Assembly: GCA_045638645.1 (NCBI GenBank)
Contig: JAZUBU010000022.1
Location: forward strand, 21,596-85,595
DNA: 64,000 bases
Direction of reading: 5' to 3'
Source of the DNA: JAGCJX01 sp045638645
Lineage (GTDB): Bacteria > Bacteroidota > Bacteroidia > Bacteroidales > UBA932
This document shows, piece by piece, positions 50,786 through 57,673 of this stretch. The notes beneath the pieces are model-generated. The model made no database searches. It was not told the origin of the DNA and worked only from the letters and a program-made list of their open reading frames with translations. Position 1 is the stretch's first letter. Every line of letters starts with the position of its first letter. A program made the position numbers and the translations under genes.

Positions 50786-51589
50786 ATGAAAAAATCTATA
50801 TTGATGGCGAGTATCGCTGTGGTGACGCTCTTCACCGCTTGTCAGCAATGGGAGACCCCGGAACCGGATGCTCCCGTGGCGATGGAAGCTACCATGACCA
50901 TTCAGGAGTTCAAGCGTCTGTACTCAGGCACCCCACTGGAAATAACCGATGAGAGCATCGTGATTGCCGGTGTGGTCAACAGCAGCGATGCGGCGGGAAA
51001 CTTCTACCGCTCCTTCTACATCCAGGATGAGACCGGCGGCATTGAACTGAAGATAGGAAAGACTGGCCTGTACAACGATTACCCGGAAGGCATGCGCATT
51101 TATGTGAAACCCAAATACCTTTGTTTGGGGGCTTACGGCGGAATGGTCCAGTTGGGCGGTATCTCGACCGAGGAACGCTATGAAACCTCCTATATTGACG
51201 CACAGGCCCTCATCAACCGGACTATCTTCAAGGGAGAAGTGGGGGAACCGGTCCAACCGGAAGAATTGACCACGGCGGCCCAAGTCAGTGATGCGATCCT
51301 GGGCAAATTGGTCACCTTGAAAGGTGCCAAATACACCGGTGGAGACAATGGTTTGAAGACCTGGGCTGTGGCTGAAGATGCAGAGCAGGGAATTGAGGCG
51401 GCTTCCGGCAACCAGAACTTTGATTTCAACGGTAAAAAAATCGTTGTCCGTAGCAGCGGATATGCTAACTTTGCCACACAACCGGTTCCTGAAACCGGTG
51501 CGGTTTGTGACTTGACCGGTGTGATGACCAAGTACAATTCGACTTACCAACTGGTCCTGATCGACCTTAGCGGAGTAACAATTTTATAA
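50786..51589 (+). CDS. DUF5689-domain lipoprotein (possible SusD substitute)
   Basis: 267 residues. Lipobox LFTAC, then QQWETPEPD, acidic like other surface-lipoprotein signals. One DUF5689-type OB-like domain follows: ITDESIVIAGVVNSSDAAGNFYRSFYIQDETGGIELKIGKTGLYNDY, about residues 33-110, with a second beta region to the end. AGGAGG (50771-50776) is 9 bases before ATG 50786, which I take as the start; ATG 50780 is an alternative. Its place directly after the receptor suggests it serves as the surface-binding lid normally supplied by SusD. Confidence 0.83.
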   Translation: MKKSILMASIAVVTLFTACQQWETPEPDAPVAMEATMTIQEFKRLYSGTPLEITDESIVIAGVVNSSDAAGNFYRSFYIQDETGGIELKIGKTGLYNDYPEGMRIYVKPKYLCLGAYGGMVQLGGISTEERYETSYIDAQALINRTIFKGEVGEPVQPEELTTAAQVSDAILGKLVTLKGAKYTGGDNGLKTWAVAEDAEQGIEAASGNQNFDFNGKKIVVRSSGYANFATQPVPETGAVCDLTGVMTKYNSTYQLVLIDLSGVTIL

Positions 51590-51602
51590 ACAATACAGAG
51601 AT

Positions 51603-52259
51603 ATGAAGTTTTTTATTGACACAGCGAACCTCGACCAAATTCGCGAGGCGTATGAAATGGGTGTTTTGGATGGCGTAACCACCAATCCTTCCCTGATGGC
51701 AAAAGAAGGCATCAAGGGTACAGAAAACCAACACAAACACTACGTGGATATCTGCAACATTGTCAACAGTGATGTGAGTGCGGAAGTGATTGCTACTGAT
51801 TTTGAAGGCATGGTCCGCGAAGGGGAAGAATTGGCCGCTTTGAATGAACACATTGTGGTAAAATTGCCTTGTACGGCAGACGGTATCAAAGCCGTGAAGT
51901 ACTTTGCCGGCAAGGGCATTCGTACCAACTGTACGCTGGTATTCTCTGTTGGTCAAGCATTGTTGGCTGCCAAAGCAGGGGCTACCTACGTATCTCCGTT
52001 TGTGGGTCGTTTGGACGATGTATGCCACGATGGTGTGGAATTGATCCGCAAGATTGTTGCCATGTACAATTACTATGGCTATACCACCGAAGTTTTGGCG
52101 GCTTCCATCCGTCACACCATGCACATCATTGATTGTGTGGAAGCTGGTGCCGATGTGGCTACTTGTCCGCTTTCAGCGATCAAAGGTTTGCTCAACCACC
52201 CGCTTACGGATGTTGGATTGAAGAAATTCCTGGAAGATTACAAGAAAGTAAACGGATAA
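51603..52259 (+). CDS. Transaldolase / fructose-6-phosphate aldolase family protein
   Basis: 218-residue TIM-barrel aldolase of the small FSA/TalC type. The start MKFFIDTANLDQIREAYEMGVLDGVTTNPSL is diagnostic, and the Schiff-base Lys is K87 in VVKLPCT. Such short proteins are annotated either as transaldolase (pentose phosphate pathway) or FSA, and sequence alone does not decide. It begins 13 bp after the lipoprotein gene with no terminator between, so readthrough from the nuclease locus is possible. Confidence 0.92.
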   Translation: MKFFIDTANLDQIREAYEMGVLDGVTTNPSLMAKEGIKGTENQHKHYVDICNIVNSDVSAEVIATDFEGMVREGEELAALNEHIVVKLPCTADGIKAVKYFAGKGIRTNCTLVFSVGQALLAAKAGATYVSPFVGRLDDVCHDGVELIRKIVAMYNYYGYTTEVLAASIRHTMHIIDCVEAGADVATCPLSAIKGLLNHPLTDVGLKKFLEDYKKVNG

Positions 52260-52288
52260 TCCTCTTCGGGAATCGGTCCCTTGCAGGC

Positions 52289-52630
52289 CTAAAAATAGTG
52301 GCCAAGGCTGAAGTAAAGATTCGGCCTGCGGGAGATGTTGGAGGTACTGATGTCAAAACTGAGGGCTCCAATCTTGGTGTCAATGGAGTACCGGAGACCT
52401 GCACCCCACCAGTTGGAGGCGTTGTATTGGTAGAAGTCCGGCCACCTCAAATCGCTCGTTTCCTGGAAGAAGTTTTCCAGCTGGAAGGTGGCATCAAGCT
52501 CTTGAAGATGAATTTGTTCAATGCCATAGGGCAGGGGTATTCGTTCCTTCCGGAAATGGCGGATTCCAAGAATCCGTACTTGGATCAGATTGTCCTGTCG
52601 GATCGGCTTTCCGCTCTTCTTCCCCCGTCC
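52289..52630 (-). pseudogene. 3' remnant of an outer-membrane beta-barrel gene (patatin/BamA-type C-terminus)
   Basis: On the minus strand, about 110 codons end in strands such as ASNWWGAGLRYSIDTKIGALSFDIS and a final LYFSLGHYF with terminal Phe, typical of the Omp85-like C-terminal barrel found after patatin phospholipase domains in Bacteroidales. Nothing upstream resembles the rest of the gene: the frame runs into sequence that is antisense to the TolC remnant. The 5' boundary is approximate. Confidence 0.6.
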
Positions 52631-52642
52631 CATTATTATCTT

Positions 52643-53176
52643 CCGGAGGAAGAGTTTGCAGCAGGAGTGACCGAGACGGAGTTGCTGGATGTCATGGTGG
52701 AAGCCAAAAAATTGGAGAAGAAACTTGCATTGGGAGAATATCTGCCTGCCGTCGGAGTCAGCTACGGTTATTCCAGCTTCATGAACGACAACTTCAATGC
52801 CTTTGGTGTGGCGACGGTCAGCATTCCCATTTCCAATTGGGGAAAAGGTTCGCAACGGTTGAAGAGATTGGATTACCAGATTCAAAAGGCAGCCAATGAA
52901 AAAGAACACTTGACTTCCCAACTCGTCTTGCAGGCGCGTCAGCTTTGGTTGAACCTCAATGTTGCCTGGGAACAGATAAAGGTTGCCGAGGAGAATGTTG
53001 CTCTTGCGCAAAAGACGGTTTACAACCAACTGTCCCAATTCAATGCGGGTCTGGTTCCGTTATCGGACCTGTTGATGAACCAGACCAGTTTGTTTGAAGC
53101 AACAGAGAATCTTATCAGCAAGCAGATTGCGTACAGCAATGCCTTGACTGCATACAACGGAAGGAAGGCGGAATAA
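52643..53176 (+). pseudogene. 3' remnant of a TolC-family outer-membrane efflux gene
   Basis: About 178 codons on the plus strand match the C-terminal half of TolC-type proteins: ETELLDVMVEAKKLEKKLALGEYLPAVGVSYGYS, VSIPISNWGKGSQRLKRLDYQIQKAANEKE, then VAEENVALAQKTVYNQLSQFNAGLVPLSDLLMNQT. The N-terminal half and signal peptide are missing, although the frame continues upstream through unrelated sequence. Adaptor and RND/ABC pump genes that usually accompany it are absent. The 5' boundary is approximate. Confidence 0.75.
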
Positions 53177-53251
53177 TAGGGAGATTTGCAGCGAATCAGG
53201 GTGTTTTTGCATCTATTGTTTATTATTGATTCTGCTTAATTGATCTTCCAT

Positions 53252-54067
53252 ATGAAAAGATTATTTCTTCTCCTGCTGGTGGTTGGATCCATTGTATTGG
53301 TACCACCGGTACATGCCCAACAGGCAGTCATGACAGACTACGATCAGGACACCATTACGTATGTCAACAATTCTATGCTGAATGTGCGCAAAAGCCTGCT
53401 GTATGCTGGGGGAGGAATCATGGTATCTGGGCTTGCTTCCACGGCATTCAATGGGATTGCCTTGTCACCCTTTGTTGCGGACATAGATGGTGATGGTCTG
53501 GGATCCCTGCCAGGCCTTTTTTCTCTGCCATTGGTTGTGGCTCCGGCAGCCTATGCGCTTCTCTTGGGTGGGTGTGCCGCTTTGATCGGTTCTTTGTTTC
53601 CGTCCGACAATCCTCGGTACAATGGTAGCAACTATTACTTGGGGGATCGGAGTGGTTTTACGGTCATGGTGGATGCGATTCTATCTGCGATGACATCGAT
53701 CAATGTGACTGCCGGTTATCATTTTAATGAGCACTTCTATTTGGGAGGTGGTATCGGAACTTATGCTCCATTGTTGGCTATGGAGCGCTTTCATCTTACG
53801 CCGCTCGTGGATTTCCGTTATTCCTTTACCGATGAGCGGGTCACTCCTTACGTAGGTTTGAATGCGGGAGCCTTGGTAGTCACCGAGACCCAGGAATTGC
53901 CTACGGAAACTTATCCGATGGCGGCTTTGTTATTGGGTGCCCGTATTCGCAGCAACAATCCCAAAGGCGGTGACTGGTGGGTTGGCGGATCGGCGGATTT
54001 CCTGATGTTTCCCGGTCGGATATTCGGCATTAGCTGGTTGGGCATTCGCGCAGCTTATTCGTTTTAG
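53252..54067 (+). CDS. Predicted outer-membrane protein of unknown function
   Basis: 271 residues with a signal peptide (MKRLFLLLLVVGSIVLVPPVHA) and a possible hydrophobic pair near residues 50-115 (LYAGGGIMVSGLAS, PLVVAPAAYALLLGGCAALIG). The second half looks like an eight-strand barrel: SINVTAGYHFNEHFYLGGGIGTYAPL, TPLVDFRYSF, YVGLNAGALV, then WLGIRAAYSF with terminal Phe. It is not a family I can name. ATG 53252 is chosen; TTG 53240 would extend it by four residues. A bidirectional terminator follows. Confidence 0.65.
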   Translation: MKRLFLLLLVVGSIVLVPPVHAQQAVMTDYDQDTITYVNNSMLNVRKSLLYAGGGIMVSGLASTAFNGIALSPFVADIDGDGLGSLPGLFSLPLVVAPAAYALLLGGCAALIGSLFPSDNPRYNGSNYYLGDRSGFTVMVDAILSAMTSINVTAGYHFNEHFYLGGGIGTYAPLLAMERFHLTPLVDFRYSFTDERVTPYVGLNAGALVVTETQELPTETYPMAALLLGARIRSNNPKGGDWWVGGSADFLMFPGRIFGISWLGIRAAYSF

Positions 54068-54130
54068 ACTCCTGGCAGCAATTGCTTTAGCTCATCCAGA
54101 TAAACTGTTGTTATATCCATACAAATACGA

Positions 54131-54159
54131 AAGAAGGCGACTGATTGAGTCGCCTTCTT
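54131..54159. terminator. Bidirectional terminator between convergent genes
   Basis: AAGAAGGCGACT (54131-54142) and AGTCGCCTTCTT (54148-54159) are a perfect 12-bp inverted repeat with loop GATTG, placed between the outer-membrane protein gene and the C69 dipeptidase gene. Confidence 0.75.
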
Positions 54160-54181
54160 CGTATGGAATAAGTCCGTCGGA

Positions 54182-55882
54182 TTAGTATTTGATATCCGGA
54201 ACTTTCAGGGTTTTCGCTGCATCTTTAGCTACGGCTTCTTTCCATTTTTCGCTGTATCCGGGTTGGTCCGGGGAAGCAGGGATGCGGTGGGTGTGACCAT
54301 TGCCCAAGAAAGCACCGTCTTCGCCTTGTTTCTTCACGTTGCCGTCGATGTATTTCACGAGGAGGAAACGGTCCAGTTCTCTCCAGGTGTTCATCATATC
54401 GTTGGCACGGTTGGTCGAGTATTCGGTCAGGAACGCGCGGACGTCGCCACCGTGTTGTTGGATGTACAGGGCTTGTTCGTCAATCTTCGGAAGTTCAGCT
54501 TCGCAACCCAATTCGTGGGCGGTCGCAGCAGCTTGTACCACGGGAGCTACGCGGTCGTACATCAGGTATGCAAAATGGGTGACGCGGTTGAAGAGCCAGA
54601 AGGCCGCAGTTTCGGAGTATTCGAGCATGTTGCCGTTGCCTACGCGTACGCATTCGGGAACTTCGGTGATGGAGGTGTAGATCGGAGTCAGGCAGGAAGT
54701 GGCTGCATCATCCACTCCGAACCAAAGGACGCCACCGATTTCATCCGGCAACCAAGGGCGGGCTTGGCAGAGAATCCAGAATCCGGTTTGTTGGGTAGCA
54801 ATGGCACGTTCGTTTACATAGGTTTCACCTTCGTAGGTAAAGTTCATCGGTCTCCAGCGGTAGGGGTTTTTATGTCCACCGGCTCCGATGTCTTGGGTCA
54901 TGTCCATCGGGGTGTTTTCGTAGTGGTCGCGCATCACGTCCGCCACTTCTTTCATCGATACCTTTTCAGCCGGTTTGATGTACAAGGGCATTTTGTTTTT
55001 AACGTTGTAACCCATGGCATAGTCCAGGTATTCTTCTGCTTTTTTGTCGCCGATCATTCCTTTGCCCAAGATGTTGAAGGCGGACCATACGCGGGCCTCA
55101 CAGCCACGCAAAGCACTGAAGTCTGCCGGTGCATAGGCTTCGGTAAAGCTGAAATCTTCGTCTTTGCCGTCAAAGTAACCCATTTCACGGGCAAAGGAGA
55201 TCACGTCTTTTGAGTACAACCAGTTTTCCTTGTCTTTCAGCGGGAATTTGTGGATGCGGGCGTGGTTGGCGTGAGCGGAGATGTATCCGTCCGGAATACG
55301 GGCAGCAACCCATACCGCACCTTTATTTACGTTTTTGCCCTTGACGATTTTGGAGCCTTTACCGATCATCTCGAGGATCCAAACTTCGTCTTTGTCTGCA
55401 ATGGAGAAGCTTTCTCCAGAAGAAGCATAACCGTATTCGGTAACCAGTTCGGTCATGACTTGGATGGCCTCACGAGCGGTCTTGGCACGTTGCAAGGTGA
55501 TGTAGATGAGGGAACCGTAATCAACGATACCGTTCGGGTCCACCAATTCTTCACGACCGCCCCAGGTGGTTTCAGTGATCATCAATTGGTGTTCGTTCAT
55601 GTTTCCGACGGTTTGGTAGGTACGTTCCACTTGCGGGATTTGACCGAGGTAACGGCCTGAGTCCCATTCGTAGATGTCCAGCATGGTGCCGCGGGCAAAA
55701 ACCATGGCCGGTTTGTAATACAATTCTCCGTAGAGCTGGTGAGAGTCAGCAGAGTAGGTGACCATCACGGAGCCGTCTTTGGAAGCTCCTTTGGTAACCA
55801 GCACGTTGCTGCATGCGTCGAGGGGCTGTGCTCCGAAGAGGGCCGCTACGAGGCAAAATGCGGAAAAAATAAATTTTCTCAT
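54182..55882 (-). CDS. Dipeptidase, peptidase family C69
   Basis: 566-residue secreted Ntn-hydrolase. A signal peptide (to about PLDA, residue 23) is followed directly by CSNVLVTKGASKDGS, so cleavage exposes the Cys nucleophile at about 24, as in the C69/PepD family. Other family stretches: GNMNEHQLMITETTWGGREEL, SFSIADKDEVWILEMIGKG and VAARIPDGYISAHANHARI. Its likely job is cutting dipeptides in the periplasm to feed amino-acid catabolism. It has its own promoter upstream (TATCTTTG on the minus strand). Confidence 0.92.
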   Translation of the reverse strand: MRKFIFSAFCLVAALFGAQPLDACSNVLVTKGASKDGSVMVTYSADSHQLYGELYYKPAMVFARGTMLDIYEWDSGRYLGQIPQVERTYQTVGNMNEHQLMITETTWGGREELVDPNGIVDYGSLIYITLQRAKTAREAIQVMTELVTEYGYASSGESFSIADKDEVWILEMIGKGSKIVKGKNVNKGAVWVAARIPDGYISAHANHARIHKFPLKDKENWLYSKDVISFAREMGYFDGKDEDFSFTEAYAPADFSALRGCEARVWSAFNILGKGMIGDKKAEEYLDYAMGYNVKNKMPLYIKPAEKVSMKEVADVMRDHYENTPMDMTQDIGAGGHKNPYRWRPMNFTYEGETYVNERAIATQQTGFWILCQARPWLPDEIGGVLWFGVDDAATSCLTPIYTSITEVPECVRVGNGNMLEYSETAAFWLFNRVTHFAYLMYDRVAPVVQAAATAHELGCEAELPKIDEQALYIQQHGGDVRAFLTEYSTNRANDMMNTWRELDRFLLVKYIDGNVKKQGEDGAFLGNGHTHRIPASPDQPGYSEKWKEAVAKDAAKTLKVPDIKY

Positions 55883-55901
55883 AAATACGATTGATTATTT
55901 G

Positions 55902-55943
55902 TAATTTTGTCAATAAAATTATCGCTATATCTACACAAAGATA
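55902..55943. promoter_or_regulatory. Crossed divergent -7 elements of the C69 gene and the following plus-strand gene
   Basis: TATCTTTG on the minus strand (55936-55943) faces the C69 gene, and TAATTTTG on the plus strand (55902-55909) faces the 55984 gene. Each element lies on the far side of the other, so the two transcripts would overlap at their 5' ends for about 20 bases. Confidence 0.5.
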
Positions 55944-55983
55944 GCAACTATTTTTCAACAACCTAATGAATAAAGGAGAACCG

Positions 55984-56430
55984 ATGAAAGCCCGTATTTT
56001 GTATTTGCTCTGTCTGGTAGCCGCTTTTGCGCTGAAAGCTGCCCCCTTGTGTGCCCAACAGCAACAACCCAAAGCCCCGCCCAGTCCGGCAGAGTTCGCG
56101 GAACAGGAAGTTTCTCGTTTGGAGAAATTGCTGAAGTTGGATGAATACCAGGCCTTCTATGTGGATTCCATCCTCCAGCACGATATGCAGGGGATGATGG
56201 ATGAAATTCAGGAAATGCAGCGCGCCGGCATGCAGGAGATGAGCAGTTTCCGCATTGTTCAGGACCGTTGGCGCAAGCAAATTGAAGCAGCCTATCAAAA
56301 AATCTTCACGCCCGAACAATGGGAGAAGTACCTGATTGATTCGGGACAGAAGAAATCCCGCGAGGAACGGCGTCGCAAACGCGAAGAAGAGCGGATGCGC
56401 AAGAATCGCGAGAAAGAAATGGAAGAATAG
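55984..56430 (+). CDS. Secreted coiled-coil protein of unknown function
   Basis: 148 residues with a signal peptide (to about LCAQ) and then QQQQPKAPPSP. The mature part is helical: LEKLLKLDEYQAFYVDSILQHDMQGMMDEIQEMQ, then FTPEQWEKYLIDSGQ, then a charged tail of Lys/Arg/Glu (about 125-148). The layout recalls small periplasmic LTxxQ/Spy-like proteins, but I cannot assign a family with confidence. AAGGAG at 55971-55976 is 7 bases before ATG 55984; an upstream ATG at 55966 is less likely. Confidence 0.75.
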   Translation: MKARILYLLCLVAAFALKAAPLCAQQQQPKAPPSPAEFAEQEVSRLEKLLKLDEYQAFYVDSILQHDMQGMMDEIQEMQRAGMQEMSSFRIVQDRWRKQIEAAYQKIFTPEQWEKYLIDSGQKKSREERRRKREEERMRKNREKEMEE

Positions 56431-56436
56431 CGTTCC

Positions 56437-57240
56437 TTACAATGGAAGGAAGATCGGTTTCCGGTTTTGGTAGTACACTGAATACCGGAAACCGAATTCT
56501 TTTGCCAGGGCGGCATAGTCGGGGAATCGGATGCCGATGTGTTCCAGTTTGTGTGCGTCGGAGCCGAAACTCAGGGCTTCTCCTCCCAGCTCACGGAAAC
56601 GGCAGAAGATGTTCGGGTCCGGGATGGGACTGCCATCCGGTTTGATGTAGTAGGTCTTTGTGTTCAATTCCAAGGCCTGCCCGTGTTGGACGAGGTGGCG
56701 GAAGATGGCATCAAACAGATCCGGGAAATCGGCATAGCGGACAGAGTCCGGGTAGGGAGCGTACCGTGCGATGTAATCGAAGTGGCCGAGGATATCGAAA
56801 CTTTTCATCTGTTGGATGCAGGTATAAATGGTCTCCAAATACCGTCCATAGGCCTGTCGGGCTTCTTTGCCGACGTAGTAGCCTCCGTGGTAGGGATCTT
56901 CTTGGTCAACAAAGTGGATGGAGGCAATGATCTGGTCGAAATCATGTTGGTCCAGCAAACCGTGGATCTTGTCAAAGGATTCCGGTTGCATTCCAACTTC
57001 GATCCCGGTCAGTACGGTCAGGCCGTTGGCATGACGATCGGCAAGTTCCCGGATGGTCTTTTGTTGCTCCTGGGGGTCAAATTCAAAGGCAGGCAGACCT
57101 TCGGGCACATCGAAGTCATAGTGTTCCGTGAAGACAATGCCTTGCAGGCCATTTCTTCGGGTTTGTTCCAAGGCTGCAACAACGTCCATCTTGCTGTCAG
57201 CGGAAAAATAGGAATGGGTGTGGGTATCAACAAGTTTCAT
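56437..57240 (-). CDS. PHP-domain phosphatase, histidinol-phosphatase (HisJ/HisK) type
   Basis: 267 residues. The PHP metal motifs are visible: DTHTHSYFSADSKM (residues 5-18), TEHYDFDVP, GIEVGMQ, ASIHFV, DILGHFDYIARY and the final FGSDAH. This arrangement is the monofunctional histidinol-phosphatase type, which completes histidine synthesis. No other his gene is nearby, so another phosphate monoester is possible. It is the last gene of mutS2-lipoprotein-PHP, 24 bp after the lipoprotein stop. Confidence 0.85.
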   Translation of the reverse strand: MKLVDTHTHSYFSADSKMDVVAALEQTRRNGLQGIVFTEHYDFDVPEGLPAFEFDPQEQQKTIRELADRHANGLTVLTGIEVGMQPESFDKIHGLLDQHDFDQIIASIHFVDQEDPYHGGYYVGKEARQAYGRYLETIYTCIQQMKSFDILGHFDYIARYAPYPDSVRYADFPDLFDAIFRHLVQHGQALELNTKTYYIKPDGSPIPDPNIFCRFRELGGEALSFGSDAHKLEHIGIRFPDYAALAKEFGFRYSVYYQNRKPIFLPL

Positions 57241-57264
57241 GGTCGGTTGGCTTGATGGGTTGAA

Positions 57265-57660
57265 TTACCATCCCAGGATGCGCCATTCTTTGGCTTCGTT
57301 GCGGGTCAGGATCATCTGTCCGTCTGCATGATGCAGGGAGTCAATCCGGAGGCAGAAGTCAATCAGGACGCTGTCCCGGCCGTGTTCTTTTACGTTCAGA
57401 AGCGTGGGTTGGATTGCGGTTGCCTGGCGGAGCATTTCGGCTTGGATTTCTTCCGAGAGGACTTCCCATTCTTTCTGGCAGTCGCTTAGGAAGTCAGCGG
57501 TCTGTTCGTGGCAGTATTGGGCGGCTCCGGTAAAGTCGGAATTCAAATAGGCTTTGAGGAAATTCTCAGCAACGGTTTCCGGTGTTTGGCGGGAACTGTT
57601 GCAGGCAGTCAGGCCGCTGGCCAGCAGCAGGAGTGCAAGGAGAATGTTGCGGATTTTCAT
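57265..57660 (-). CDS. Small lipoprotein, NTF2-like (DUF4878-type)
   Basis: 131 residues with lipobox LTAC (Cys at about 20). The mature part begins ETVAENFLKAYLNSDFTGAAQYC and ends ILTRNEAKEWRILGW, the length and pattern of NTF2-like DUF4878 lipoproteins. MKIRNILL at 57660 is the natural start; the longer frame overlaps mutS2. It lies 13 bp downstream of mutS2. Function unknown. Confidence 0.75.
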   Translation of the reverse strand: MKIRNILLALLLLASGLTACNSSRQTPETVAENFLKAYLNSDFTGAAQYCHEQTADFLSDCQKEWEVLSEEIQAEMLRQATAIQPTLLNVKEHGRDSVLIDFCLRIDSLHHADGQMILTRNEAKEWRILGW

Positions 57661-57673
57661 GATGGTAAAGGGT

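Noticed and set aside
52133..52640. N-terminal half of the 347-codon frame reaching the TolC segment
   Set aside because: It overlaps the transaldolase-family gene and then runs antisense to the barrel remnant; it lacks a signal peptide and TolC similarity until about 52640.
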